Notes: generated by a model from the letters alone, not told the origin. 64,000 nt of DNA from Nothophaeocryptopus gaeumannii (GCA_031771865.1 JASISA010000009.1:248001-312000), one strand, 5' to 3'. Positions 1 through 10,943 are shown, counted from the first letter of the stretch. Made by a program: numbers and translations.

Positions 1-1062
1 GGTGGAAGTCTTGACTCAGTGTCGATCAATGAACAACGACCGACACCAGAAGCCAGTCCTGCCGTCTCGTCGCCCGATCGGCCATCTATGGGTGACCGTC
101 TGGAGTTCGATATGAAGCGGTCTGAACGCAACATGCGGTACAACGCCTTAGGTGATCTATCTACCGCAGACGAACAAGGTAGTAGTGATCCGTGGGTTGC
201 GCCGTTGTTGCGCCCGAAGCTGAAGGTCGACACGGGCCGGGAAGAGGGCCACACCCGGCAGCTGACATTCGCGGCCCCTGAGGATGCTGACTGCCCTCAG
301 GCCGCACCTGGAGATAAGGAGACTGGCGCTTTTCGTCGCAGTGCGCACGACATAAGCTCTGACAGCATTGAGGCAGACCTGCAGAATGCGATCGCAGAGA
401 ACTATGTGTTCCAAATGGCAATGTCGGGGGTCAACGTCGGCGACTTTGAATATCCAACTTCCGGATCTACGGCCGTGGCTTCAGACTCTTTCGGTGACTT
501 GAAGAAGGACTCCATCAGTCCTATCAGCGCGGAAGACCTTCTGCCCTCGCCAGACAGCGAAATCGTGAAGCTGGGCATGGTCGTGAACAACCTTGAATCC
601 GAGATGGACAGGGGTGGCTATGTCGCTCTGGGGTCGTCGCCAATGTCTTCAGATCGCGAAGAGTCCACAACACTGCATTCGGATGCACTCTCTGAAGAGG
701 GCGCGAATGAGATCATGTTGAAGGTAGCAGGCGTCCATCCACAAGAGGATAGCCTGGACGATGCCCTCGGATTGTTCCAGACGTACAATCGCTCGCAGGT
801 ACATATCGACGGCGGACACATCGAGTCAGACCCTGTCGACCCAGATGAGCGGAGGAAGTTCCTTCTCGAGGAGACCACCGGTGCTGACGACAAGTCTCCA
901 TCCCGTGAAGTCTTGCCGGTATCCGTGCAGAATTTGTATGCGAGCCTTCCAGCAAGCTCGCCGGCCACTGAGGCATCGATGGAGCTTCAAACTTTAGAGA
1001 CATCGCCTCTGAGGAAGAAGCCGAGTACACCCTCCAGGTACCGGAGAGGTCGGAATGCCTGA
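1..1062 (+). CDS. Hypothetical protein, 3' part of a gene cut by the window edge
   Basis: The frame is open from base 1, so the first codons here continue a protein that starts outside the window; the apparent GTG at 19 is not taken as a start. About 353 residues are visible. They are rich in Ser, Asp, Glu and Pro, look largely disordered, and show no transmembrane segment or domain that I recognise. The C terminus is basic and ends in an Arg-rich tail. Function unknown; a regulatory or scaffold protein would fit the composition, but that is a guess. Confidence 0.6.
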   Translation, partial: GGSLDSVSINEQRPTPEASPAVSSPDRPSMGDRLEFDMKRSERNMRYNALGDLSTADEQGSSDPWVAPLLRPKLKVDTGREEGHTRQLTFAAPEDADCPQAAPGDKETGAFRRSAHDISSDSIEADLQNAIAENYVFQMAMSGVNVGDFEYPTSGSTAVASDSFGDLKKDSISPISAEDLLPSPDSEIVKLGMVVNNLESEMDRGGYVALGSSPMSSDREESTTLHSDALSEEGANEIMLKVAGVHPQEDSLDDALGLFQTYNRSQVHIDGGHIESDPVDPDERRKFLLEETTGADDKSPSREVLPVSVQNLYASLPASSPATEASMELQTLETSPLRKKPSTPSRYRRGRNA

Positions 1063-1467
1063 ATTCCATCGGGGGATCACCCAGAGTTGTCGGGAAGAAG
1101 GCTTAAGTTGTCCAGATCAGCTTCGCACATTGCTACTTCGCCGCTGAGGGCACGTCGACAGGATACGTAATGATTGGAAGAGTGTGTAGGCATCACTCCA
1201 TAAATCGTAGATAGCTGCATTGCATAGTAGACTGGGTATCGGAGGGTATGCATTGTAGATAGCTGTTGTATGGCAGAGTCATCGCCGCCGCCGATGCGGA
1301 AGAGGGTGGTTGACAAGTGCTTGTTCGGGTAGAAGTTCCAAGAGTGAGGTCGATGTCGACGTAACGCGAGTGCCGCCGGGCCGAGCTCTCCCGAAGTCGC
1401 CGAAGCTTCAAAGCTTCCAGGTTGTTGGAGCTCTCTATCAACAAGACTTCCTCGAATTGACAATGTG
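1063..1467. other. Intergenic, HER2 promoter side
   Basis: No supported gene. A 128-codon open frame on the minus strand here has no recognisable features and reads like chance. The stretch must carry the terminator of the preceding gene and the upstream region of HER2. Confidence 0.4.
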
Positions 1468-3028
1468 ATGCTACGCCATCAGCGCCTTCGACAGAGCGCT
1501 TTGGGCCTCTGTGGGAGGCGAGGATTCCAGAATGTGACAGGTCAAAGCGCCGTAGCGCGTCCTTATACTGCTGCAAGTGAGGACGACTCTGTGCCAATCT
1601 CTGAAAGAGGTATCGTTTCGCAACTGCTGTTCGCAATGCTCCTTCGTGCTAATACGAGTCCAAGGCCCTCCTCGAAAACGGGTCGGTATTAAGGCCAATA
1701 TTGTCGCCGCAAAGCCGCCCTCCGATCGAGCCACTGCCTCTTCGAAGACGCTTTCCGGCCATAATTCCCCCTTCGATGCTACAGTCGTCAAGCTTCTCCG
1801 AGAATGCGGCGTCAGTTTTGACTTCGATCAGCATATGGACGAGTTTGGAATGGGATCGCACTCGCAGTCCTCTTATCAGAGTTCCGTGAGCAGCATCTAC
1901 AGCAGACGAGGAGTCCCGCTCTCGCCTGGAGGGAGTAGCGGTGGCAGCGCAGTTGCAGTCGCAAAAGGAGAGTGCGATGTTGCTCTGGGAACGGATACTG
2001 GAGGTTCAGTCCGGCTACCTGCTGCGTATCTGGGCATATTGGGCTTCAAGCCTTCGTATGGCCGCATCTCGCGCTGGGGTGTGATCCAGTATGCCAATTC
2101 GCTGGACACTGTTGGCATTCTTGCTCGAGAATTTACAGACATTCGACAGACGTTTGCAATTCTCGACCGACCTGATAAGCAAGATCCGACTTCACTTTCC
2201 CCATCACTGCGCGATCGCATTCATTCTTCGTCCGCATACGATACGAAACGGCTCAAGATCGGCATCCCCTCAGAATACAACATTGCAGAGCTATCGCCAC
2301 TTGTGCGTCAAGCATACATCTCAACTCTGCAGTCTCTGCAAAGTGCTGGCCATAGTTTGCATTCTGTCTCGCTCCCGTCTACGAAATCCGCCCTCTCAGC
2401 ATACTACGTCCTTGCGCCAGCCGAGGCCTCATCCAATCTTGCCAAGTACGATGGCATTCGATACGGCCACCGTACCTCATCCTCAGATGCGAGTCCGAGG
2501 ACCGATCCTCCATCTCCGCTATACGCTCAAACAAGAGGCGAAGGCTTCGGAGATGAGGTGAAGAGAAGAATACTGCTTGGAGCATACACTCTAAGCTCTG
2601 ACGCGATGGACAACTACTTCATCCAAGCTCAAAGGGTCAGACGACTAGTGCAGCAGGATTTCGATCGGGTATTTGCGAAGCAGAACCCGCTTCTTGATTC
2701 TGTGCAAGGAGGTGAAGCTGCTGAGCAAGAAAAGGTGGATCTACTGTTGACTCCTACGGCACCAACTCTTCCGCCTACAATTGAAGAGCTGAAGGGACAG
2801 AGCCCACTTGAGAGCTACATGAACGACGTCTTCACCGTCCCTGCTTCGCTTGCTGGCCTGCCCGCTATCAGTATTCCAGTTTCCCTTTCGAAAGAGTATC
2901 AGGAAGCAATGGAAGACACCGATGTCAGGGCAACTGGCATGCAGCTCATTGGACAGTTTGGAGACGATGACCTGATACTCGATGCTGCCGAAAGGTTCCA
3001 GCAAATACTGGGTAACTCACGTAGTTGA
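1468..3028 (+). CDS. HER2: Glutamyl-tRNA(Gln) amidotransferase subunit A, mitochondrial
   Basis: Exons 1468-1609 and 1665-3028 (501 aa), with a 55-nt intron; splicing joins GlyPro at the exon border in phase. Family: amidase-signature GatA, the subunit that releases ammonia from glutamine so that Glu-tRNA(Gln) is converted to Gln-tRNA(Gln) in mitochondria. The Ser-cisSer-Lys triad is visible: Lys57 in VGIKANI, the serines of GGSSGGSAVAV near residues 138-142, and the nucleophile in DTGGSVRLPAA near 162. The first exon is Arg-rich and low in acidic residues, as expected of a mitochondrial presequence. ATG at 1468 is chosen because the GTG just before it is not a likely fungal start. The N-terminal part before the catalytic Lys is shorter than usual, so the first exon could be incomplete. 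Confidence 0.88.
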
Positions 3029-3439
3029 AGTACCGGTGCAATAGGCTATCGGCCAGCTTTAGCTCTCGAAGCTCTCTAATTTACAGTGCTGGATGGTCCA
3101 GATTGCGGAAGAGATTGTACACCTCTACGGACGCTAGCTACAAGCTCCAGGTCTGCTCGGAGGACAAGTCTATTGTGGAGCCAAGAACCCGTCAAGTTTG
3201 TCGCACTGTCATCTTTCGCCAACGTTACACTCGGAGCTCGAGCAGGAGAGCAGTGAAGAGCTCCAGATCTGTCTACTTGTATGTGCAACGACTTCGTCCC
3301 AGAGCAGGTATAAGTGTGTCGACAAGCTCGCTCAGGCTGCTGTTCAGCATTGATCAACACAGCTCAAGCACCTGGCTCCAAGGCAGCGGAACCACACACA
3401 GCACACCATCTCCAACAATCTCATCCAGACTCGTCTCCA
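3029..3439. other. Intergenic, promoter of the small secreted protein
   Basis: No supported gene. A TATA-like GTATAAG lies at about 3309, some 130 bp upstream of the next ATG. Confidence 0.35.
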
Positions 3440-3823
3440 ATGCCAGCACTCTCCATCGCTTCCCTCATCGCCGCCTCCGTCCTCCTTGGCTCCGCCACCG
3501 CTCTAAACCTTCCATCAACAGTCCAAACCCGAGACTACATCGCCCCCAACACCCAAAGCTGCCGCTCCCTCATCATCGCCACTCTCTGCCGCTATACCAT
3601 CGCCATTGGCTCGTTTTTCGAGAAAGGCCGTCGCTGTGCCGATCTCGAACGTGCTCTAGGAGATGCTGGGGTTAGCTTGGGTCATTATGAGTGCTGGAGT
3701 GAAGCGGAGGACAATATCCAGCTTAAGCTTAACCGTAACAGTCGCTATGGAGGGAGAGGAATCAATTCAGTTCTGCACGCTGAGGTCCCGAATGTGAATG
3801 AGTTCAATTGTCCGGAGATTTGA
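3440..3823 (+). CDS. Small secreted cysteine-containing protein (effector-like candidate)
   Basis: 127 aa, single exon. The start is taken at the ATG at 3440 because it opens a clear signal peptide (charged-poor n-region, hydrophobic stretch of about 15 residues, AlaThrAla-type cleavage near residue 21). The mature part is about 105 aa with five cysteines and ends in a motif Asn-Cys-Pro-Glu. No known domain recognised. A decayed copy lies 300 bp downstream in the same orientation, so this is the surviving member of a tandem duplication. Size, secretion and local duplication resemble small secreted proteins of plant-associated fungi, but nothing in the sequence proves an effector role. Confidence 0.7.
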   Translation: MPALSIASLIAASVLLGSATALNLPSTVQTRDYIAPNTQSCRSLIIATLCRYTIAIGSFFEKGRRCADLERALGDAGVSLGHYECWSEAEDNIQLKLNRNSRYGGRGINSVLHAEVPNVNEFNCPEI

Positions 3824-4112
3824 GAGAGACTGGGAGGAGGAAGAGACTGGCTAATAGACCGGGTTTCGACATACTATCCATTTATGTTGCTCATTGTTTC
3901 TCAGAGGATGGTACATAATAGGAACACTACTACACGCCGAATCGAACGACAAGACCAGCAAACATCCACTCCTGTCTCATCGCCAGTGCAGCATGAAGTG
4001 AGAGGGAAATATCATCACTGTGTTCTCCCACATGGAGCAAGCTCACAACTGCTTCTTTCTAGCAAAAGCTTCGACAGAAGTAATTCAATACAAACACAAC
4101 ACTTCTTCAGAC

Positions 4113-4608
4113 ATGTTATCCTCCTTCCTGGCTCTCCCCCTCGCCCCCTCAACCCTCTTCTCAGCCACACCACTCCTCACAACCCGCTCCTCTGTCGCCA
4201 ACCAATCGTCTCTGATAGCCCTCTCGCCTCCGAAGACACACAATCCCCCCCTCATCCCAAACACCCAATCGTGCTCCGCCGAACAAGCGTATTCCCCTTC
4301 TGCATATCCTCCCTCCTTACTCCGTCCCATAATCCAACGGAGCCGGCTGCAGAAGACTCCAAGAAACGAATAAAAGCCACCGGCATCGATGTAGGCGGAT
4401 TCGAATGTGGTGCAGACTACTGTGACTGCGACAAAGACGGAGACTGCGTCGATACTGCGTCGATACCTGGCGCTATGTAAACGATGGTGGGGGCGGAGAT
4501 ACGGTTTATTTGTACTTCTCGAATAGGTTCTGTTATGGGATGTGAATTAATCATGCTTTGGAGAAGGTTTACCCAGAGATTAAGAGGTATAATTGTCCGT
4601 CGGAATAG
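4113..4608 (+). pseudogene. Decayed tandem copy of the small secreted protein gene
   Basis: Homology to the neighbour at 3440-3823 runs through three reading frames in order: a signal-peptide-like start and the shared AsnThrGlnSerCys block from 4113; then a shifted frame to about 4480 with two cysteines spaced by exactly 34 residues, as in the intact copy; then a third frame that ends in Asn-Cys-Pro and stops at 4606-4608. Lesions seen: a frame change between the first two cysteine codons (about 4272-4300); an 11-bp direct duplication at 4445-4455/4456-4466 that shifts frame again; and an in-frame TGA at 4543-4545 where the intact copy has Gly. No GT-AG pair cleanly explains these changes. 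Middle residues have diverged, so the duplication is not recent. Confidence 0.65.
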
Positions 4609-5042
4609 CGAGCCAGGAAAGGCTGGAAATCGATTTGTGGATTTAGTCAATGCATAAGGGGAAGCCAAAAAGGAATTCTGCCCAACGACTGTATCTCGGG
4701 CTCAGCCCAGATGTTCTTCTCGGGTATCTTGCAACAGTCTACAAATGAATCGCTCGATTTCATAGTGAAGGAGAGGCCCCTCAGGGGCAAAGTCCGATCT
4801 GATTGCCGCCCGTCTCGACCCTGATCCATCTCATCGCCAAAATTCGCACCAAGTCGCTCGAAACAGCAAGCCTAGATCATAGCGGTCGACGCTACGCCCT
4901 ATGAGTCCCCACGGTCGCCCGGGAGAGACAGCTGCTCGTTCGGACCGCTACCACTCGCCAACCAGTGCCGCAGAACGCTCGCGTGCGACACTACCAAGCC
5001 AAATGCCTTCTCCGCAGCTTCCCACACCTCATTCATATCATC
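4609..5042. other. Intergenic between convergent units
   Basis: Nothing recognised. Lies between the 3' end of the secreted-protein pseudogene and the 3' end of the minus-strand coiled-coil gene. Confidence 0.4.
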
Positions 5043-6407
5043 CTAAGCTCCGCGCCCCTGTCCCACGCTACTCGCGCTCTCACCAACCCTCAACTCATCT
5101 TCCGTGACGCCAACAGCTCTCCGGCTACTTGCAGTCGTGCTCTGACTCTCGCTCCTCTCCCTCGGCCCCGCAACACCGCCCACTCCACTATCCCAGACGC
5201 CCAAGCCAGCACTTTGAGGCGGGCTCGCCAGGGACCCTCTAGGTGCGCGCTCGCTTGCAGTAGTGGCCGAACTAGGCTCGCGGGGGCTCGACAGACTGGC
5301 GAGGTTCTCTCGACTGCCCGAAAGACGCATGGGGTCCGGCCGGGCTGCGTCACTCTGGCTGCTATCCCGACGACGGGTGCGAAGGGCCCGTTCGAGGGCG
5401 CGGACGCGTTGCCGGAGTGTCTCGTTCTCTGCCTTTACGATTTCCATCTCGGTTCGGTAAGCGGCCGTCTCGGCGTAGTGTTGCATAGCTACTGCCGACC
5501 CTTGCTGCGGGCTCTGAGCCGGGCTCGGGAGAGGCTGTGGGACGGTAGGTGCTGGTGTACCGGCCTGTGCGTGGGTGGACGAGACAGTAGCTAGGGAGGG
5601 ATCGCGAGACATGGAGGGGCGGTGCGGGAGTGTATATGATGCTCCGGCCGGGCGACTGATGTCCATGCTGTGACGGGCGGGCGTAGAAGTGCCCGAGGCC
5701 GAGAGTGATGGGTTCCGGCTGAGTGAAGAGCGGTCTCCAAGTGCGGCCGCGCGCTCGACCGAAGCCTGGGAAACACTGCCTTGAGGAACGTTTGTGGGTG
5801 CCGTGCTGCCGGCCTGGGCCTGTGTTGAGATACCGCTACCAGCAGCTGACGCACTCGTCCACGGGGTCGGAATGCCTCGGCCGCTGACCGAAGAGGACGA
5901 GCGATGGCGGCGTGAGGGTGTCGGGTGTGTCGCTCCCATCATTTGGTGTGTCGGGTTGGGGTCTGAGATGTCGACGGGCAATAACGAGGCCGTCGCGGAA
6001 GTGGACGACACGGACGAGGCATTGCTGGCAACCGACGCGGACTGGGCGCGAAGGGCCGTGAGCTCACGGGTGAGGCGGTTGACCTGTACCAGCTTAGCAT
6101 GTATCCTCTCCCTTCCTTGAAGATGTGTTCATCATACCACTGCTTCCTGCTCTTTCTCACACTCAAGATACAACTCGGCAGCGGTGAGCGGGCGTGGGTG
6201 GCGGATCGGGAACTGGTCGCTACTCGACATGGTTGGACTGCGGGCGTCTCGTGCGTGGGCGTGAGTATTTGCAGACGCCGGAACAGCTGGCGGTGGCATA
6301 ATTTGACTTGCTCGTCTAGAAGGCGTGCTAGACGTGGGCTGCGAAGGTGGTTGCGACCCACGATCCAGCCGTGGTGAGCCGTTGAGCGTCGAGATGTCGG
6401 GCGCCAT
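5043..6407 (-). CDS. Conserved fungal coiled-coil protein, Ser/Pro-rich
   Basis: Exons 6407-6138 and 6083-5043 (436 aa). The 54-nt intron has donor GTATGA, branch GCTAAG and acceptor TACAG, and the phase is exact. The N terminus is low-complexity. A first helical segment crosses the exon border (ECEKEQEAV joined to VNRLTRELTALRAQS) and a second lies near residues 285-320 (EIVKAENETLRQRVRALERALR region starts), both with heptad hydrophobic spacing. The second is followed by basic residues. The rest is disordered Ser/Pro/Thr-rich sequence. The leucine-zipper-like spacing could suggest a transcription factor, but a full bZIP basic region is not evident. Function unknown. Confidence 0.75.
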
Positions 6408-6944
6408 GTCTCGTGTGTTCAGTGTGTACGCGTGTTCCTCCTCGACTCATTCTTTCTGACTCCTTGTCGCTTATCTCTTGCTGCTGCTCGTGAAGGGCGG
6501 CGGAGGCCTACGTGGTGATGGTGGGACGGATGATGCGGTGTGCGTGTGCGGAGGCGTGTTCAAGGGGTAGGTCGGTAGGCAGACAACTACCACGGCGCCC
6601 TATTCACTCATGGCGGATACGTTATCGTCGACCTGACCACGACAGTATGGTTACCGTGTAAATAGATTCGAGGGGTTCGTCTGGCATGCAGATCAATGCG
6701 CAGCACTGCCTCCAGCAGTCAGGAATTCCACTCGAAAATACAGGGACATCTGCAGGTGAATCCGTGCGGTCCAAGTGAGGTCAACTTTGACGCGGCAGGG
6801 GAAGCTCATGACGCGGAGGAACCGGAAAGGTCCATCCGAACGCTTTGACATGTGAAAGCAGGGAAACTAGCCTCAACACACTTCTCTTCTGCAAGGTTGT
6901 ACATTTTACGTCTATGGACATCGAGTACACGATTTAAGCAATTG
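6408..6944. other. Intergenic, coiled-coil gene promoter and PER1 3' region
   Basis: No gene supported. Upstream region of the minus-strand coiled-coil gene and downstream region of PER1. Confidence 0.4.
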
Positions 6945-8107
6945 TTATTGCTTCAGCCTTTGACCTTGCATGTCTTCCTGCGCATCCTTCACCAGGAAGC
7001 TGTCTAACAGTTAGCACACGATTGAAGTCTCTCGGAGATGGGACAACATACTTATACCACCAAATCGTCGGTCCAACAGTTCCCAAATGCCACAGCGCGT
7101 GCGCATCAACCATCCCCCACCAGGGCGGGAAATCAAACAACTCCAAGCTCATTGCGAATATTATCCAGAACACAATCAGACCTGGCCAAGCTGCCCATAG
7201 CCTGCCCACCTTTCGGAACCTTTGGATCGAGAACCATGTCCACAGGACGTTCTGTACAAGGCCAATTACAACGTTCGCCGCCATGTTGTATGTGTAGTCG
7301 AAGCGCCAGAACGCCAGGTAGGAGATGTGGCACAGATACAGCGTGGCACATATTAATGACCATAGTCGAAGCACTGTTCCCATCTTCCCATTATAGTCGT
7401 TCCCGCGATCCAGCCTGAAGATCCGTACAGGCGTATAAAACATCCCATACATAACGCTAGCGCCCGCGCCAAAGTAGTCCAGCTTCTCTGTCAGGTTGAA
7501 GTCCCGCGTATGGAAGATCATGCTGAAGATCCAGCTCGCAAGACCAAAGTACCCAAAACCCAAGTAGTACTTCCTAAGCGGGTATCTCGCGGGTATCGTC
7601 GCTTTCAACTTTCGAATGCCATGTTCGTGCGCCAGGAAGTTGGCCAGACTGAACAGCACAGAAGCAGGCTCTTGCATTCCGAGAAAGCGGTAGAAGGGCC
7701 ATTTGCCGTGGTATTGGACGATAGGTTCGAGGTATGGAGGCTCGCGCGCGAGGCGTTGTTCGGTTATAATGTGTTGGCAGGCATAGTCGCATTCGGAGGG
7801 GCAGTCCCACCAGAGGAGACGGTGTTGGAGCGCTTCAACTTGTTAGCCATCGACGTTGCAGACTACTGATCCCGATCGCATACGTATATACAACCCATCC
7901 TCACCACAGTTCGCTTCTGTACAGTCCTATCAAATTCCCCACATCAGCAACCGTTTCGCGTGCCTGCAAGCCGGTGTTCCTTACGTTCACACACTGCCTG
8001 AACTCCGGCAGTCTATCGCCCAGGGAAGCATTCGCAATGCCGCCGAAGAAGAGCGCGTACCAGACCAGAGGCAGTAAACACAGCCTCCGCAGCGTGCGAT
8101 GGCGCAT
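6945..8107 (-). CDS. PER1: GPI-anchor lipid remodelling protein Per1/PGAP3
   Basis: Exons 8107-7985, 7926-7905, 7838-7052 and 6999-6945 (328 aa), all in phase. Per1-family proteins act in the ER on GPI-anchored proteins, removing the sn-2 acyl chain before remodelling. The protein has a signal peptide (residues 1 to about 27), a luminal Cys-rich region with the WDCPSECDYACQH motif, the HGKWPFYRFLGMQEP block, several membrane helices, the DFPPWWGMVDAHALWHLGT motif and a C-terminal WWYNFLVKDAQ tail. The second exon is only 22 nt and encodes DCTEANC plus one base; it supplies the conserved second and third cysteines that are otherwise missing. The third intron has an ideal GTATGT donor and GCTAAC branch. 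The acceptor at 7839 follows CTAACA unusually closely. Confidence 0.88.
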
Positions 8108-8527
8108 GATGCATGTCTGGGTCGAGACTGACCAAATGATGGGAGCTTCGACTTCGAATGAACGCGGCGAGCTTGGCGGGTGGTGCGCTTCCGCTGTGGA
8201 GCCGAGAAGGCGCGGCATTGCTCCTCACTTCATGTTTCAAGTTGAGACTTCACCTCTTCACCCGCGACATCTCGATCTTCAAGACCTCCTCCTGAGTGTC
8301 AGACATCAGAGAGAAGTCGTACGGGCCGAGTGAACGTCGCAATACTCCTCTCTGCCCATCACAGCACACCGCCGAGCAGGTGACGTCCTGCAGCTACGGC
8401 GTGTCACTTTCGCGTCAATTGATTGGAGCAGACCCAACTGAGCATGCGCTGAGCAGAACATGCGCTGTTCGTGCGACCAAAGCTAAGTGTATCTCTTCTA
8501 GTGACGCTCGTCATATGACTAGTAGCC
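8108..8527. promoter_or_regulatory. Divergent promoter region, PER1 / Tfc6-like gene
   Basis: 420 bp between two divergent starts. No specific binding site is claimed. Confidence 0.4.
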
Positions 8528-10744
8528 ATGGCCTCGCTAAGATCCTCTCAACGAACGACGCCAAGACGGAAGTACACAGTTGATGCTTTTGAAGGGATTG
8601 ATGAGCTTCAATCTTCATCAGCGTCCGAAGACGAAGACGAGGAGGCCACCGAGGAAGACAAAGAAGATGCAGAATCCTTCCAAGCTGCGCCCGAGACACC
8701 CGATGCAGAATTCGAAGACGATGATATGTCCGGCGTTGAAGACTTGGGCCCAGTCGAGGAAGTTGACGACCGCGCGAGCGATGCAGGAGAGGCAGATCTG
8801 GACGACAGTGTCTCCATCGCCGAAGATCCGACATTTCCAACAAGCACGCCAAAGAAGAAGGCGCGATCACGACCTCAAGCCAAGATATCCGAGGAAGAAC
8901 GGCTTTACATACGAGGTGCCCCGGATAGCATCCATAACCGAATTTCCATTGCAGACCGTCGGCTGTACTATTTCGGACCCACTAAGGACGATCTCGGACA
9001 TGTACAGAGGGCAAGAAGCAGATGGGGCTACGAGGTCTGCTTTCCAACTCGACAGGTGAACAAGAACGGGGTAGGAGGGCTCGAGAACGACAGCTTCTTC
9101 CGGGAGGAAATTGAGCAATCAGAGACGAAATGGAAATGGTATCATGAAGGTGGTGGCGGTAAAGATGCTTTCGCTCAACGGCAGCTAACGACCGTCCTGT
9201 CGAGTGAGGAAGCCAAACAGTACATGCCCGTCGATGGCTCTGGCGAGCGAGGGGTCGTCATGGGCGGTATCAACGAGCGCAAGTTGTTCGGGTTATCCCC
9301 ACATCAGTCATTGAACATATCATTGCCATTCGAGAGGGATCCGCCTCCTGGTCAGACATGGCGAGAAGTTCGAGGAGCAGACTACAAGAGTGGCTTTATG
9401 CTGAATCTGGGTGCAAGAGTTCACTGTCTAGACTGGGTGCCGAGCCAGAGCGGCTCGAAGCAGTATCTTGCTGTGTCGGTTCTCCCCAAGCGACAAGAAG
9501 ACCATCCCCCCTTCGAAGCGCCTGCAGCTCCTGCATTCTCGCCGCAGCCTCAGCACCTATCAAACATCCAGATCTGGGAGTTCTCGGCCACCTCACAGAA
9601 ATATATCGACAAGACGATACCAGCGAGACTATGCACTATCCTCTGTATGGCCGTTGGTGACATCAAGGCTATGAAGTGGTGTCCGATGCCGCATAATAGC
9701 AACGACGGGTTTGGGCTGTTGGCCTTCACCAGTGGAGACGGCGCAACCCGAGTCTTAGACATTCGCAAGCCCCTGCACTCCAGCGACACATCGTACTTAC
9801 GCATCGACAACTTTGCCTTCGAAAGCAGTTGCCCAGAAACCGTCTGCACAAGTCTCACATGGCTGAGCTCATCTGGTCTCGCAGCGGGCACCGCTCTTGG
9901 CACTATCGCAATCTGGGATCTCCCTCAGTCTTTGCGCTCATTCGAGGCGAATGCCAGACCCATTCTATACACCAGCCTAAGCTCAAGCTACATCCTGAGC
10001 ATAACCACCGGCTACCCATCTCACCCCAACCTTCTCATGGCAACCTCCATGAATGGCCACATCACAGTAACCGATGTTTCGAGACCGTGGCCGACTACTC
10101 CTGCCGGCACATCCCAATCACAGCGTTCACGAATCGGACAACCGCTCCTCGTCTGGAACGATTTCACAAAATCAGCCTTCAGCGTGGAGGACAATCATTC
10201 CATCAAGTCATATCCGTTGCGCAGATGGTTCAGCACGATCGGAGTGGGCAGACTGAGGAGTCACGCGACTTGCGTGGCGGTAAGCCCGTGCCATCCATTC
10301 CTGTTATTTGGAACGGCCGGTGGTGAGGTCATAAGTAACAATCCAATTCGTCGATTGGCCGACGGCGGAAAAGTCACAATGTACAATCAGACATGGTTCC
10401 TGCACGAGTGGCGGAGACCGAATGAGGAGGAAGAGAAGGCTGCTGCATTGGCAGACGGTGGCGAGACGGAAGCTGTGAATGGTAATGTTCCAAGCTCGAA
10501 GATTGCAATCGCTCAAGATGGCCTTAGCAGAATCACGGAAGGCTTCAAAGCCGAGCGAGTACACTTGTCCTCAGCCATGGGCGGCGAGCTTCCCAATGTG
10601 AAGAACGGTATTGTGATCTCTACTATCTATGAGGAGAAGACCGCAGTGACTTCGGTGGCTTGGAATCCGAACCTACACGTTGGCGGCTGGGCTGCGGCTG
10701 GAATGGCAGATGGATTGCTCAGGGTTGAAGATATTGCGGCATGA
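8528..10744 (+). CDS. TFC6: WD40 protein resembling TFIIIC subunit Tfc6
   Basis: 738 aa, single exon. The N terminus (residues 1-125) is strongly acidic with basic patches, typical of chromatin-associated factors. From about residue 250 there is a beta-propeller with WD-like repeats: VHCLDW near 300, IQIWEF near 345, IKAMKWCP near 375, RVLDIRKP, GTIAIWDL near 450 and VTSVAWNPNLHVGGWAAAG close to the end. Order, length and the acidic leader match fungal Tfc6/Sfc6 (human GTF3C2 counterpart), a subunit of the TFIIIC module that binds tRNA-gene B boxes in the nucleus. The propeller is certain; the Tfc6 identity is from memory and could be another nuclear WD40 protein. Confidence 0.65.
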   Translation: MASLRSSQRTTPRRKYTVDAFEGIDELQSSSASEDEDEEATEEDKEDAESFQAAPETPDAEFEDDDMSGVEDLGPVEEVDDRASDAGEADLDDSVSIAEDPTFPTSTPKKKARSRPQAKISEEERLYIRGAPDSIHNRISIADRRLYYFGPTKDDLGHVQRARSRWGYEVCFPTRQVNKNGVGGLENDSFFREEIEQSETKWKWYHEGGGGKDAFAQRQLTTVLSSEEAKQYMPVDGSGERGVVMGGINERKLFGLSPHQSLNISLPFERDPPPGQTWREVRGADYKSGFMLNLGARVHCLDWVPSQSGSKQYLAVSVLPKRQEDHPPFEAPAAPAFSPQPQHLSNIQIWEFSATSQKYIDKTIPARLCTILCMAVGDIKAMKWCPMPHNSNDGFGLLAFTSGDGATRVLDIRKPLHSSDTSYLRIDNFAFESSCPETVCTSLTWLSSSGLAAGTALGTIAIWDLPQSLRSFEANARPILYTSLSSSYILSITTGYPSHPNLLMATSMNGHITVTDVSRPWPTTPAGTSQSQRSRIGQPLLVWNDFTKSAFSVEDNHSIKSYPLRRWFSTIGVGRLRSHATCVAVSPCHPFLLFGTAGGEVISNNPIRRLADGGKVTMYNQTWFLHEWRRPNEEEEKAAALADGGETEAVNGNVPSSKIAIAQDGLSRITEGFKAERVHLSSAMGGELPNVKNGIVISTIYEEKTAVTSVAWNPNLHVGGWAAAGMADGLLRVEDIAA

Positions 10745-10943
10745 GCATTGAAAGAGCATAGCACGCACCATTTGATCGCTGAAGACTTCTGCTGAGAGAC
10801 CACTCGACCAGGCTGCTACTGCCGCCCATCTTCGTTGCGAGAGCGCACCGCTCAAGTTGCCTGCAATATGCTTCTGCCTGACCCAGACCGGCCAGTACAC
10901 GAAAACCAAACACCCCAACCATCCACGTACATCCGCTCGTCGT

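Noticed and set aside
3025..3675. 216-codon plus-strand open frame overlapping the secreted-protein gene
   Set aside because: Arg/Ser-rich, no domain, and it covers the promoter and out-of-frame part of the better supported gene at 3440-3823.
4965..5594. 209-codon plus-strand open frame
   Set aside because: Antisense shadow of the coiled-coil gene; low-complexity, no conserved features.
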